Part shown: positions 36,051 through 48,400 of the stretch, piece after piece
How positions within the stretch are numbered: position 1 is the stretch's first letter
Layout of the letters: each line of letters opens with the position of its first letter
From: Panicum virgatum
Taxonomy: Eukaryota; Streptophyta; Magnoliopsida; Poales; Poaceae
NCBI RefSeq assembly: GCF_016808335.1
Contig: NC_053147.1
Coordinates: 19,826,913 to 19,890,912 of the forward strand
DNA: 64,000 bases
Direction: 5' to 3'
The notes under the pieces: generated by a model
Databases searched by the model: none
Seen by the model: the letters and a program-made list of their open reading frames with translations, nothing else
Told to the model about the DNA's origin: nothing
Position numbers and translations under genes: made by a program

Positions 36051-37568
36051 TCACTTCTGCGCCTTCTTCTTCCACAGGTCGCTGAGCGCCCGCATGGCCC
36101 CGCCGGCCTTCCGCTTGCCACTGGGTCCCTCTTCGTCGCCGTCCTTGGCTGGAATGCCCTCGCTCTCGCCGCCGCCGGCCGAGGCTGGCCCGTGGCGCCG
36201 CCTGTCCGTGCTGCTGCTGCTGCTGGCCCCCGTGGCGCGGTCCGCGCCGCCACCGAGCACCGCGGCGGCCTCCTCGGCCGCCTTGCGCCACTGCTCGCTC
36301 TGCACGCGCGAGCGCTGCGCCTCGGCCTCCAGCGCCTCCCGGGCGTGCTCCGACGCCCGCAGCCGCTCGGCGAGCCGGGCCTCCCGCGCCGCGCCCTCCC
36401 GCAGCGCGTGCTCGGCCTCCCGCGCCCGCGCGGACGTCGCCTTCGCGGCCTCGGCGGCCTCCTCGGCCACCTTGCTCAGGTCGGCGTTGTCGGCCTCGAG
36501 GGCGGCGATCTCCGCGTCCTTCACCATCAGATCCGCCGTGAGCTTGTCGACCTGCTCATTGTTCAGCATCAGCCTCGCCTTCAGCTCCTCGAGCTCCGTG
36601 CTCTTGGCCATCACCATCCTCTTCAGATCGTCGACCTCCGTGTCGATCACCATCAGCTTCGCCCTCAGCTCGTAGCCCTCCATGTCCTTGGCCGTCAGCT
36701 TCGCCCTCAGCAACTCAACCTCCGGGCTCCCCTTCTTGCCATTGTCATCGGCAACGGCGTTGCCCACCTCCTCCTCATCACCAGTCTTCTTGTTGTCCTC
36801 CTCGACGACCGGGCCCTCGTTGTTCCCCGACTCGCCCGACACGACGTCGACCGCCTCGAAGGCGTCGGCGCTCGGCGACGGCGACCTCATGTAGCCTTCC
36901 TCCCGATTGGCACCCTCTGCGCCACCAGCAGCCCCGTCTGCCGGCGCCGGCACCTTGGCGCCATCGTGCTCGACCGGCGGCGGCGCCGAAGAGGCCGCGT
37001 CGTCGTCCCTCTTCTTCGCTGCCAGGCGCTTCTTGGTGTCGACAAGCGCGGCGCGCGCGTCCTTCCTGGCCTTCTCGGCCGCCGCGAGCTGGTCCCGCAT
37101 TCCCATAAGCTGGCCGTGCGCCTTCTCCAGCTTCGCCTCCAGCTCCGCCACCCGTGGCCCCGCGCCGGCGCCACAACCAGCACCGGCGGGCTTCTTCTGC
37201 AAATCGACGTTCACGAAAAAAAAAACACAAACGCCACGTCACTGACAACACGTACTACATGGTGTTTGCGCCGTCCATTCGATCACAAGAACATCCTTGC
37301 CTCGTGCAACGGGCTGCGCGGCGCCATGCCCCGGACGCCGGGAGCGCGGCGCGCCGCGGCGCCGGTTGCCTCCGCGCCCGCTGCCGCCACCGACGACTTC
37401 TGACGCTGCGCTGGACGCTGCGGCTGCTCAGACACGGCCCTGAAGCAGAGTTGCCCGTGAATTCGATCGCCGCCTCCGGATATCGGAGCAGAAAAGGCTC
37501 GGATTGGATCGGAGCGTGAAAAATTGCTAGAAAAAAATAGGTGCCGGACTATACCTGGGCCTCGGCAT
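36051..37568 (-). CDS. Interactor of constitutive active ROPs (ICR/RIP)-like coiled-coil protein
   Basis: ICR proteins are plant scaffolds that bind active ROP/RAC GTPases at the plasma membrane or microtubules. Exons: 37568-37555 (coding part), 37439-37301, 37196-36051 (stop). The product is 432 aa from MPRPR, the family-like opening; an in-frame ATG at 37631 would add 21 residues. Intron 1 is GT-AG. Intron 2 starts GAG|GCAAGG and ends TTGCAG, a GC-AG intron. It joins APRSPLHE to KKP, restoring the family motif ahead of the first coiled coil (VAELEAKLEKAHGQLMGMRD). An acidic linker and a long heptad region (LRAKLTAKD, LKRMVMAKSTELEELKARLM) follow. The C-terminus has QWRKAAEEAAAVL (from about residue 353) and the basic tail ALSDLWKKKAQK, both ICR hallmarks. 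A weak TATA-like GATATAAT lies near 37700. Confidence 0.85.
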
Positions 37569-37631
37569 GCGACTGTCCGAGTCCTCGAACTTGCTGCTCT
37601 TCTTGCCATTGGCGGCCGTGTGTCCTAGCAT

Positions 37632-39425
37632 CGTAACAGCAAGAGCAGGCCCGTTGAGAGTTGAAGCACACCGACGAGACGGGACTTGAAATCTGGCAAT
37701 TATATCGTCGAAGGAACAGCGCCGAGGACGCCTGGTTGGTGCGCGCGTCTACCTCCCGATGTTAATGCTGATCCGGTACTGATTGGAAACTTGCTTGGAA
37801 CAGATTAATCTGTCCGGAGCTTAGGTATGTAGTAGCAGATTAGGATGTGAATTTTCCCTTTCTCTTTCATTCTCATTTTCCCTTCTTGCCTTCATGCTCA
37901 TGCTCATGGAGAGATGATCCATCAACGCCTAGAAGTTGAGCCATATCCCGTGGCATTTTTCCCCCTCTCCTCATCACTCTCCTGTACCTGCACTGCTAAT
38001 AACTTTCAGAACATATCATGCGTGCACCGCAGCGAGCGACGACGACCACCGGAGTTTCTCACCTGCATTCCCGCCATTGCCGGTCGCTGGAAGCTAGATT
38101 CCGCAAGCACAAAGTGAGTGATCTGGCTCGCCAGGGTGATGCGAGTTGCCACCAGCGCGTCCTGGGCTGCACGGGCGTTTTTTTTAGCTTCTAAGCTTTT
38201 GCAGCTCGCGGGCGTTCACGAGTACGGCGGGGGAGAATTATGGTTAGAACCCACGTCTTCGTCCGAGAAACAAGATCAGGCGCGCGGATGGGACGGACGG
38301 ACGGATGGTGCGAATTTGTTCGGTGACCTCATTTCATCTCCAAGCTAAGCATTTGAACGGTGACAGACAGGCTGACAGCTAATGGACCACCATATTGAAC
38401 CGGGCCGCACGTTTCTGGCCCACGCACCGCTGTTGCGGAAATTGGCCGCAGATGGCAACAGCTCCCAGCCAGCCCAGGCTGCTACCCCGTAAGGCCAAGC
38501 CCAAAAAAATTTTTAAGACTTTTATGTTTTTTCTCCGATTTTTTTAGGGCAACTGGAACTCGAATAACGAAATCTCTCGATGCTCGTGCCCTCCAACCAC
38601 CGCCGCCCGACATCCCATCCCTGCATCCTTCGCGCGGCGACCTCCTCCGGCCAACAGCCGCCGCTGTCTCCCGCTTCCCGCCGTAACCATCACCGAGCCT
38701 CGCCGAGTACATCCCAGAGTATGATCTCACAGCTGGAGGATTCAGAATTTTAGATGATGTCGAGACTTTACATGGTTTACCTGCCAGGAGGAGTGCGGCT
38801 TGGCGTCGCTTAGAGTGATGGTTCACGAGTGTTGTCCACGAGTGGCTTCTATCTTCTCGCTTCACCCTTTCTTTTACTTCCGGCTGCCGCCATCCACCAG
38901 TCATCTGCCCAGCCCCTCCCTCAACCTACCGGTGTGGGCGGGCTAGGGTCCTGCCGGCGCGCAGCTTCGGCGGTACTCTAGCCCGCCCATGCCTGCCGCC
39001 CTCGTACCACCGTTGCTGCCACCTTCTATCACCGCGGCCTTTGTCCACCGCTGTCATCGTCCGTCGACTCTCCTACCCCGACGTCGATCCAACCACCATC
39101 TCACACTGCCCGGCTGGCGGCGCCCCCACCACCGGCCTCGCCGCCCCCGCACCCGCCTCCTCCGCCGGGCCGACCTGCCCAGAAACCCGACGGCGAGCGG
39201 CGAGCACAAGAAAGGAGTGGCGGTGGGAGTAATTGGACCGAGTAATTGGGTTGAAATCATCTAAACGCGACTTTCAGGTGATGGCATCGCACGAGGACGC
39301 TGCTCGGAATGTTCTCATGGGCCTTCTCCCATCCGCTACACTAAACTATAGCCCAACAAGCTTGCGATAAATTGGAGCCCACGTCCATGTCCATCTCGCC
39401 TCAAACATCATACTTCTGTACAACT
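37632..39425. other. Intergenic, nothing recognised
   Basis: The promoter side of the ICR-like gene, then GC-rich sequence (38560-39240) with overlapping open frames on both strands but no recognisable protein. I see no gene that I can support. Confidence 0.4.
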
Positions 39426-39435
39426 CCCAAACAAA

Positions 39436-39940
39436 GGAAAAAGTCTATATCATCCCCTCACCTATGGGAGATGGACTACATAACCTCCTAACCTATGAAA
39501 TGGTCTATATCACCTCCTGAACTTTTCAAAACCGGTCAAATTACCCCCTAAAGCCGTTTTGAAAAATTATAGTAAATCACAGAAAAATCTAATTGTTGGA
39601 CTCCGAAAGAGTACATCTACACAGTGAACATATAATATGGTATGCTTTAGTACATTTTTTTACAGCTACGAAGAAAAGCATAGATCTAAAGCTACAGAAA
39701 AAAATATACTAAAGCATATCATATTATACGTTTATTGTGTAGATCTACTCAATTGGAGTCTAAAACAATTGGATTTTTGATTTTATGATTTTTCTGTGAT
39801 TACTATGATTTTTTAAAACTATTTTAGACGTTAATTTGATCGGTTTTGGAAAGTTCAGGAAGTGATATAGACCATTTCATAATTTGGGGAGTTATGTAAT
39901 CCACCCCAATAGATGAGGGGGTGATATAGATTTTTTTTTT
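39436..39940. mobile_element. Foldback MULE-type MITE (505 bp)
   Basis: Two long inverted arms of about 230 bp each (39440-39665 and 39710-39935), for example GTCTATATCATCCCCTCA against TGAGGGGGTGATATAGA. A 10-bp direct repeat CCCAAACAAA flanks it (39426-39435, 39941-39950). Arm length and a 9-11-bp duplication point to the Mutator superfamily. No ORF. Confidence 0.8.
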
Positions 39941-39950
39941 CCCAAACAAA

Positions 39951-40417
39951 CCCACACACTTCCGACTTCTGCGTGAGCTACTGTCCACGTTCATGAAAGG
40001 ACTTTTGTCCAACTACTACTTCGAGACATCCGATCCCTACATTGGTTTCGTGAGCGACTGAGCGTGTTCCTACTTCAAACAATAGGCGAGCACCCTCCTC
40101 ACAACTGTTTTGAAAGTTGAATTACAGCCCATCTTCACAAAAGTTCCCAAAAAAAAAAGGTTAGAACAGCTTTCACCAAAAGTTCGATGCAAAGTCAAAA
40201 GAAAAGAATCAGAACAGACACCTCGATTCCTGTGCAAAGACCACACGGTTACACCTAAAAAGCCTCGTGCCTCTCCATCGCTCGGCGAGCGTCCTCACCG
40301 GGTCAAACCCTACCCCCTATTCACCGTGCAACCGGCCACGGCCAGGCTCGTTCCTCCATCCCGAGCCGTGAAAGGAGCGAGCCATCGCCAAAAAAAGGAC
40401 GCGCCGTTTTTCTCGGA
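39951..40417. other. Intergenic, 3' flank of the Dof gene
   Basis: No supported feature. A plus-strand frame over 40110-40553 has no family-like text and overlaps the Dof gene in antisense. Confidence 0.4.
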
Positions 40418-41083
40418 TCAGAACGCGCGGTCCGGCGCAACCGCACGCGCCGCGCCACCCGCCACGAGCCACCAGTACTGCCCCGCCGTCTCGGGCAGGC
40501 CGGCGGCGGTGCAGGCCGGCGACGGCGCGAGGTGGAAGGGCGAGCCGCGGTAGGGGACGGCGAGGCCGACAGACGCGGTCGTGAACACCGGAGGAGACCC
40601 GGATTCCGAGACGTGGTCGGCGCTGGTTGGGGTGCCGGTGGCGTCGCCGGCGTGCGGCGCCGGGGCTGGGGGCGGCGGCAGCGGCACCGGGCGGTTCTTG
40701 CGGCGGCCGGAGCCGACGGGCACGTTGCGGATGGCGCCGCCGGCCGTCCAGTAGCGGTGGCAGGCCCGGCAGAAGTGGCGCGGCTGGTTGACGTTGTAGT
40801 TGTTGAAGTAGCAGAACTTGGTGTCCCGGCTCCGGCACCGCGGGCACGGCAGCCGCGCCTCGGCCGCCGCGGCGCGCGCCCGCGCGGCCTCCTCCAGCAG
40901 GTCGGCGCCCCCGCGCCCCGACGCCGCCGCCTGCGGCAGCAGCCTCGGCGGCGCCCTCCACGCAGCGGCGGCGCCGGCTCCCGCGTGGTGCGGCGCCTGC
41001 TGCTGCTGCGTGGTGATGACCTTGCCGAACAGCTTGATGCCCGCGGCCGCGGCCCTGGCCGGCACCTCGGCGTGAGGCAGCAT
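40418..41083 (-). CDS. Dof zinc-finger transcription factor (CDF-like, short)
   Basis: Plant-specific DNA-binding protein recognising AAAG cores; nuclear. Single exon, 221 aa from ATG 41083 ([10 protein letters not shown]). GIKLFGKVI at residues 15-23 is the N-terminal motif of cycling-Dof-type proteins. The Dof finger is residues 80-131: C80, C83, C105 and C108 in CX2CX21CX2C, with [20 protein letters not shown] and [20 protein letters not shown] intact. The C-terminus is Pro/Ala-rich and ends [18 protein letters not shown]. It is shorter than full-size CDFs and lacks obvious C-terminal CDF domains. The frame extends upstream to ATG 41209, but TATTTATA at 41205-41198 (minus) would act as the TATA box there, which favours 41083. 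Confidence 0.9.
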   Translation of the reverse strand: MLPHAEVPARAAAAGIKLFGKVITTQQQQAPHHAGAGAAAAWRAPPRLLPQAAASGRGGADLLEEAARARAAAAEARLPCPRCRSRDTKFCYFNNYNVNQPRHFCRACHRYWTAGGAIRNVPVGSGRRKNRPVPLPPPPAPAPHAGDATGTPTSADHVSESGSPPVFTTASVGLAVPYRGSPFHLAPSPACTAAGLPETAGQYWWLVAGGAARAVAPDRAF

Positions 41084-41209
41084 GCCGCGCGAGTCGTGTC
41101 GTGTCGTGTGCTGGCTGGCCGGCTGGTTTTCGATGGTTCCTGAAGAAGAGCAGGAGGCGGACGCATCGGCCATCCAGTGTGGACCTCTGGCCATGGGTAT
41201 AAATAGCAT

Positions 41210-42330
41210 CTGGGTGAGTGAGTGCTCGGGTGCGCGCGCGCGCTGTGGACACCATGATTTGCGCCGTGGCGCCTTTTGGCCGCGGTCGGCGTTCCTGCAC
41301 GTACGCCGTGCCTCGTTGCAAAGTCATTTTCCGGACTCGCATCGCAGAATGAGCTGCCTACAACTGCAAACCTAGAAATGTAAAAACTGAACATGGGTTT
41401 AAACACGCACGCACGCACCCAATACGTGCACAATTGCTCAATTAATTCATCTTTTCATCAATTTGGAACCACCAAAGCAGTCTTTTCCAAAGCTATAGAT
41501 GCTTCCATAATCTTGACACTTTTTTGGATTCAACCAAAAGAATTGCTGATAAGAGTAGTAAACGTTGTTGTTTCAAGTTTTGCTATTTTTACAAGTAAAA
41601 GAATCACTGCAACATACTGCAATCAATAAGCCTGCAAGCACTTGTGAACAAGATTATTATAATCCACCCCAATCGAGTAGTATGTTTAGCGTAATGGTAA
41701 GAGCCCCTAGAGTCAACCTAGGTCCTAAAGCCGGCATACTTGCTTACCAGTTGCACCTTCCTAATCTTTTCCTTCCCTTTTCCATCGACTGATCACTTTG
41801 CGTTTGTGGCATAAAAGTTCTCAAAAAGCAGTAAAACCCACCCTAAGCAAGATTCTCGCCTTTACTTTATCTCCACAAAGCGCAAGCTTTTGAGGGTCGA
41901 TATGGTCTTTATCCATATGGTACGAATCACTAGCCAGTGGCTTTTGATGAGGGCAGTGCCAAAAGTGAAAATCTTTTTGGTTGGAAAGCCCCAAGTGCCG
42001 AACCATGCATGCCCTGCTTTTTTTTGGAGCAAAAGCAGTTAGCACTTAGCAGCTTTGCTTGCACTTTGATAGCTAGGAAAAACTAATCTGCCCGGCAACT
42101 CGATCGCAAAGGCTATCCTCATGAATTTACCGAACTGTTTCCCTGAAGAAACGATCACCTGTCGTTCGATCTGCTCGAGTCTCTGTCTCTGAACTGAACA
42201 CCAATTGTTCAAACCCACCATCTTTCAAAAAAAAAAAACAAACCCACCATGCCGTGACGCATACAGCCCGCGATGGGTTTCGTTTCTATTGGGCCGAGGA
42301 AAAGCCTAGCTAACAATCTAAATATACTAC
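41210..42330. other. Intergenic, nothing recognised
   Basis: The Dof promoter side, including a short ACGC repeat near 41408. No coding region or mobile element that I can support. Confidence 0.4.
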
Positions 42331-42492
42331 ATGGACCGAATCTTGGGCTTGCGGCCTAATATAGTTGGGACAGGCTACTTGCCTGCGAATCTTCTAGCCA
42401 TCAGACACAAGAGACACAACAGACATCGTGTCTGTATCTCGATCGACGACGATCGTTCCAGCCGCCGGAAGGGCGAAACAGCACCGACGACA

Positions 42493-43853
42493 ATGACAAT
42501 CTCGCCGGCGTCGCTCCGTCCGTGGTCCGATCTCCTGCCGGAGCTCCTAGGCCATGTCATCGCCCACCTCCCGTTCCCCGCCGACCGGGCGCGCCTCCGC
42601 GTCGTCTGCCGCGGCTGGCACTCCGCCGCGCGCCGCCACGTGAGCAGCCAGCTCCCGTGGCTGGTCCTGCCGGACGGATCCTTTGTCACCGTAGGCGACC
42701 ACTTCCACGGCCGGACGACGATCCCGGGTCTGCCGGAGGACGCGACCTGCGTCGACTCCACCGACGGCTGGCTCGCCCTCGACCGCACCGACCAAGCGCA
42801 CCGGCGCACCAGAGCCCGGGACATGTACTCCGGCGCGTTCCGGGAGCCCAGCCGCGACATCAAGCACGCGCACGCGTACCTCCTCCACAACCCGTTCTCC
42901 GGCGCGACGGTGCCGCTCCCCGAGCTGGACGCCGTCGCCGGCGTTGTCTCCGAGGTGTTCGAGGTACGCGAGGTGCTGGTGCGGTCGACGTCAGCTCCCG
43001 GCGACGACGTCATCGCCTTCATGACCAGCAGCACGCGCTGCAACATCATCCTGTGCCGCCCCAGCAGAGGCACCTTCGTGCTGCCTGACTACGCTGTGCA
43101 CGCGTCGAGTTCCTCGGAGATTGGCTGTATGGGATCACGCCCGGGGAAGACCTTCTCGCCTTCCGCGTCGGGGAGGATGGCGATGGCAAGCCCCCCGTTA
43201 CCAAATTTAAGCGTGTCATCAAGCACCCGTTGGCCGATGGTACGTTCGACTTTTTGAGCTGGATGGACGACGACGGCAAGGAGGAGGAGGTAGCTGATGA
43301 GGCACCTAACCAAGATGATGATGATGATGATAAGGGGGAGGAGGTGGAAGAGGAAGTAGCTGACAAGGCACCGAACCAAGATGAGGATGATGAGAGCTTT
43401 AACGGTGATGACATTATTTCAGACGGCGAAGTGGTAGAGCAAGACGGGGAGCCCTATGAAGCCAACGACTACACTATTACCACGAGCAAAATAGTCAGGT
43501 CGCGGAACAGGGAGTTGCTCATGGTGAGGAGGCAGGTGCAGGAGCCTCCGTTTACTAGCTCCTACACTCGCAGGGTCGAGGTGTTCAAGGCGGACCTCGA
43601 TGCAGGCGAGTGGGTTCTGTCCACCGACGACGGGCTGGCCGAAGACGAGGCTCTCTTCCTCAGCCGTTCCTTCTGCAGGTCTACCCCTGCGCGAGGAGAC
43701 ATCAGGGCGGGCTTCATATACTTCGCTGACACTGACGATGTGTTCGACACCAGATGCCGGACTCGTCGGCCGTTTAGACTGCCGCCGCAGAGGCATTTGT
43801 ACTGCAGTAGCAGCCGGTTGACGTGGATTTTCCCGCCGGAGCTGGTGGTTTAG
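42493..43853 (+). pseudogene. F-box/DUF295 protein gene with one frameshift
   Basis: F-box proteins are substrate adaptors of SCF ubiquitin ligases; the DUF295 partner domain is common in grasses and of unknown target. The start ATG 42493 (MTISPASLRPW) is chosen because it sits just before the F-box (WSDLLPELLGHVIAHLPFPA, VCRGWHSAARR); an in-frame ATG at 42331 is also possible. The DUF295 region begins LPWLVLPDGSF and HNPFSGATVPLPEL. Near 43101-43106 a single missing base moves the frame; family-like text resumes as VEFLGDWLYGITPGEDLLAF and runs to the stop at 43853 (VEVFKADLDAGEWVL, GFIYFADTDDVF). An acidic insert (about 43265-43405) contains EEEVAD-APNQD twice. Without the shift it would be about 450 aa. 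It may be a recent pseudogene or an assembly error. Confidence 0.8.
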
Positions 43854-44004
43854 CATATAGCAAAGTCATAGTTAGATTCTTGCTATTTATCTGTTGATAG
43901 ATTATTTTTCTACCAAATCTGTCAGATTTTATACGTTTGATCGTGTTTTAGGATTTGTGGTACAACTGTCCACTAGGTTGATTATATAAAAATCTGACAA
44001 ATTT
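43854..44004 (+). other. 3' flank of the F-box gene
   Basis: AT-rich, no separate feature; a poly(A) signal could lie here but none is decisive. Confidence 0.3.
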
Positions 44005-44411
44005 CACTACTAGAAAACACGCCAAAGGTCCACCCCAAAAGTACCAGTACGAAGATAAATCAGTACCTATACTTTTAGGGTGGATGGAAACTATGGATGA
44101 GCCTTAGGTACCGGTTGGTGTTACCAACCGGTATCTTAGACTCATTCGTGTGTTACTTCAAAAAGAAAATATCTATCTTCTCATCAGAAGTTATGTGTAG
44201 GTGAGATGGTAAGAAAAGTACACACGAGGCAATAGATCCTGAGTTCGAATCCGGCCAACCATTTTTGCCAAAAAAATACTAGCCTAAGGCACCGATTATT
44301 TTACCCGGTACTCATGATCGTGACTTTTGGTCTCGGTTTCCGGGTACCGGTTCAAAAACCGGTACCTAAGCCCCTTCCTAACCGGCGTCTTTGGGCCTTT
44401 TTCCAGTAGTG
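44005..44411. mobile_element. Non-autonomous CACTA (En/Spm) element (407 bp)
   Basis: Ends CACTACTAGAAAA and TTTTTCCAGTAGTG, flanked by TTT on both sides (3-bp duplication). ACCGGTT/AACCGGT-like subterminal repeats are present. No ORF. Confidence 0.85.
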
Positions 44412-44452
44412 TTTAACCATATAAAATCTGTCAACATAAACTAGACACTCCC

Positions 44453-45012
44453 TGTAGGATCTAAACATGCTTAGAACATAAAACTTAAACTCATACGGGA
44501 TCTACATCTACTCAAGTAAGCACAACCCTTAAGTAAAACATGAGAAAGTTAGATCTAGACCAGTGAGTAGTGGCATCGGGTTCGTAGCGGATGCGATGGC
44601 CATCTCGGTCGGCGTAGTCGTCGGCGCAATAGTACTCGCCGGAGTCGACGTCGTCGTACTCGCCGGAGTCATGGAAGTCCGCGGTGGGTACCGGTGTCCG
44701 TCCAGCCTCCAGCGACACTGTCCCCTCTGCGAAGGGAGGACGAAAGCGGGGCGGCGGTGACCTTCAGGTGACTCCAACGCCGCCGTAGATCGGACGGCTG
44801 TAGGGTGTAGGGTTAGTCCTCTGACTAGGTTTTTCACTACTGTCAAAAGTGCCGGCCCCCACCCCTATTTTATATGGCACTGGGTGACCTGGGGTCACAA
44901 CCATGGGCTGGTTGGCCCCCCGATCAGGGCGCTTAACGGGCTTCTTTTGGATTTGTTCTCCTTTCCCGTTTCTTCTTCTTATCGGCGTTTTCTGACCACC
45001 GAAATTCCAACA
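44453..45012 (-). mobile_element. Copia LTR, left copy
   Basis: On the minus strand it begins TGTTGGAATTTCGG after a purine tract (GGGAGAA) and ends GATCCTACA. TATAAAATA lies at 44874-44866 (minus). It is closely similar to 52186-52721. Confidence 0.85.
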
Positions 45013-45184
45013 TTCTCCCATTTGGTCTAAAGGCCGATAACTAAAGCCATACTTAAAGTAGAGTTGTGTAAAGAGACAATGTGTCACAATAGTGAATTAA
45101 TCCCATTGTTATACAGTTATCCACGGTACACAAAATACTCATCCTTATTGGAGATGGTTGTCTCATGACCCTCTTGTTCCAAGA

Positions 45185-45462
45185 TCACAGGCTATCCGAT
45201 AATCCCATGCCGGCAATAAGTTCATGAAAATTATTGGGAGGTAAGCCTTTCGTTAATGGATCCGCGAGCATTTCCTTAGTACTTATATGCTCTAACTCAA
45301 TAGTTTGATCTTGGATTCTATCCTTTACAACAAAATACTTAATATCGATGTGCTTGGCAGCGCCACTCGATTTGTTGTTGTTAGCATAGAAAACTGCAGC
45401 TTTATTATCGCAGTATAATCTTAGTGGTTTGCTTATGTTGTCTACCACTCTTAGTCTGGGAA
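45185..45462 (-). pseudogene. Copia RNase H, C-terminal part (interrupted copy)
   Basis: Encodes SKPLRLYCDNKAAVFYANNN, KHIDIKYFVVKDRI and the end MLADPLTKGLPPNNFHELIA, then a stop at 45185. It is the second half of a copia RNase H whose first half lies at 48943-49152, separated by the solo LTR. Confidence 0.85.
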
Positions 45463-48400
45463 TGTAACACCCCTGTGTTAATCATGCTCGCTAATCACGA
45501 TTTATCTCGCTAATCGTGGACTCAATTCGTCGTTAGCGCTAATCGCGTTCGCTTAGTAACATCCGCTTAGCCGTTTTCGATCTCGTTTTTGTCATCGATT
45601 CGAGCTCCAAATCAACTTTCGCCCAAAACATAAGTTGTAGATCTTCTTGTTCTCTACAACTTTTATTTTGGCCAAATTTCATGTTCCCATATGAAATTTG
45701 GAGTTTTAGCTAGTCGTTTTCGGGTCAAAATCATTCAAACAAAGAAACAGTGGATCTCCTGCTCGGCACTGTGAAGCTCGCCGGCCATACCGGCGACTGT
45801 GGCCGTCGGCGCGCCGCTTCCACGCGTCGGCAATTGCGTCTGAGCGCCGCTCTTCTCCTCACGCATGCCTCGAAGCTTCCCGTTCCGTCGAAATCCTCCT
45901 TTCTCCTTCCTCGGAGCTAGGTCGAGCTCGAGCGAGCAGAACCAAGCGAAGCCGCCGCCGCTCGTCGCTCCGGCCAACCCTCGCCGCCCCACCTCAATCC
46001 GTCGCACTCCGAGCTGTGCGACCTCGCCCCGAAGCTCGTCCATCCCTCCACGAGCGCGACCGTGCCCTACCCCGACCGAAGTTAAGCCCCAGACGTCGTC
46101 CGCCATTGCTGTCCTCGTCAAGCTCCGCCCCGAGCTTCGCCCCTCACGTCGACGACCCCCTTCCGGCCTTCCGTCGTGCAAAACGAACCCCCGGTGAGCT
46201 CAATCGCGGCCTACTCCTACTCCTCGACCCCTTCCCCACTTGATTTCGGCGCCACCGCCGCCGAATCGACGCCGCACCGCCGCGAACACGCTGCTCGCCG
46301 CGCGCGCCCACCGCGGGGCAGCTCTGCTCCAGCCCGCGGGCCCCCACCGCGCACCCCTAGGCCGCTAGGCATCCCTGAAGCTCGCGCCGCCCGCTCCCTC
46401 CGCCGCCCTGTGCTGCACCAGCCGGAACGGCCGCGCACCGCCGCGCGCCGCCGCGCGCCCCCGCCCTGCGCCCGCCTCCGCGCTGCCCCGCACGCGCCCT
46501 AGCCGCCCTGCGCGCGCGCCGCGGCTCTGCAGGCCGCCCTGGCCGCGGCGTGTTGCTGGCCGACCGCCGCCGGCGGGGGCCGGTGCCGCGCACCGCCGCA
46601 GGCCGCCTGGAAGCGCCGCCGGCCATGGCTCTGGGCTGTGCGGCGCAAAGCAGAGAGGTGGGGGGCGGGCTGGGCCACTGGCAAGTGGGGCCCGGCTGTC
46701 AGCCCCCCTTTTTATGTTTTCAATTTTGTGTATTTATCCCATTTTCGGCTGATAGTTCTAAATTGCGTAGAAAATCACAAAAAAATGCAAAAAATGCCAA
46801 AAATTTTTTGTTAGGTTTCTAAAATCATGATCTTCAGAGGAAAAATACTTAAACATGCATTTTATCACTTTTGCTCTGCTGAAAATTCAGTTTGCTTTAA
46901 ACCTAGTTTATTTGTTACCGGTTGTTCTAGGGCTCTAAAAATTATGGAAAATTCGCAGTGGCTTACTCATTTCATGAGTAGCCCACTGTAAAAGCTTCAT
47001 GGCCTGTTGCTATGCACTTTTGGGTAGATCTATTTATATTTCTTTTACCTTGCTAGGGTTTTAAATGCTTTGTTAGCAGCAGTAAATATTGGGAAGGTTT
47101 GGGTGTCATGCCGTATTGCTTTCACGTTGAGCTGGTACCTGGTGTTGCTAGATCGTGTATGCAAGTTAGGGTTTTGCTTATAGTTTGCCCTAGCCATGCT
47201 CTTTTCTTTATAGAAGGTTGTTAGTAGTTGTTCTTGGAAGGAAACACTTCAGGCTAATTTGAGTTAATCTTTTCATCGCATTAGGTGCTCATGCATTGCA
47301 CTGTGTTCTAATTGTGCATGGCATATTTTTTTTATTCGTGTAGATGCCACGAACGAAGCTGTCCACGAGCTGATCGCTGAGCCGGTCCAGGAGCCACGAG
47401 CAGAAGAGCCGTAGAAGGTCGCCGTTGAGCCCGCTCCAGAGGTTTTCGTTAACCCCGCTGACCTGCAAGGCAAGCCCCGAAGCATAACCATAATTTAAAT
47501 TATTCAATGTTTATTTAAGTATTGTGCATTTATGTTCTAGGAGTTGAATGGAACCATAGTATGCATGTTTTCCCTAGGTACCGTGGGCCTATACTAGTAT
47601 GCAGGTGTCGATAGAAATACTTTGCTAAATAGGATTTCGGTAGAAGTCGAGTGATTACTGTCACTCGCAAGTTTAGGATCTTGATCCCTTAGCTTTGGCT
47701 TGGAAATACGTTGATGAGTAAAAAGAATTGGAGACCGGGCGGGAATGAGTTGGAATAGATGAGAAAATGAACTTCCGCCTGTGTCGATTGAGGACCGTAC
47801 CATTGTTGGCCCTGATGACCGAGTTTGAACAGTACTAACCACATACCGGAAGTAGGAGGTAGTCGAAACCGGTGAGCTATGTACCACTTTACAGCGGTGA
47901 TTTGAATTCCGTCATGCTACGCTGGGCGTGGGAGTTGGCGGGTGTTGGATAGGATGCCGCCTCCGGGTTCTCCGGGAGTTCACCGCGAGGGGCCCATCAC
48001 CTGGGTTTTAGCAGGCGTAGTTCAGATGCCGTGGTAATGATGGAAACAGTTGACGCGCGTGATCCGACGGGGTTTACATGCGTCATGTGAGTTAGGTCCA
48101 CCTTGCAAGGTTAAATCGGATCGATTCGCCGTCTCTCTCGGTTAAGAGAACCTTGGTCACTGCGTCACATCGTAGTAAGAAGTGGAATAAGTATTGAAGG
48201 TAGCGATGGAATGTTGTACCTGTTGTTTTGAAGACTTTAATCTGATCTACCATGTGTGCTCTAGATGATTAGGTGAATTTAGTTAATACTTGGTATACTA
48301 AATGGAGCTAAAATATTGAAAGTAAGGATTCACTTCCAGCAGCCTTTCAGCAAAAGAACTCCAGAGCCAAAAAGCTTTGCATGTCTAGGTAATGGGCTAA

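Noticed and set aside
36006..37403. 465-codon plus-strand frame
   Set aside because: Antisense shadow of the ICR-like coiled-coil gene.
38482..39264. Possible gene in the GC-rich stretch between the ICR and MULE elements
   Set aside because: Frames on both strands, no splice-consistent model and no family-like text.
40532..41143. Plus-strand frame opposite the Dof gene
   Set aside because: Shadow of the GC-rich Dof coding sequence.
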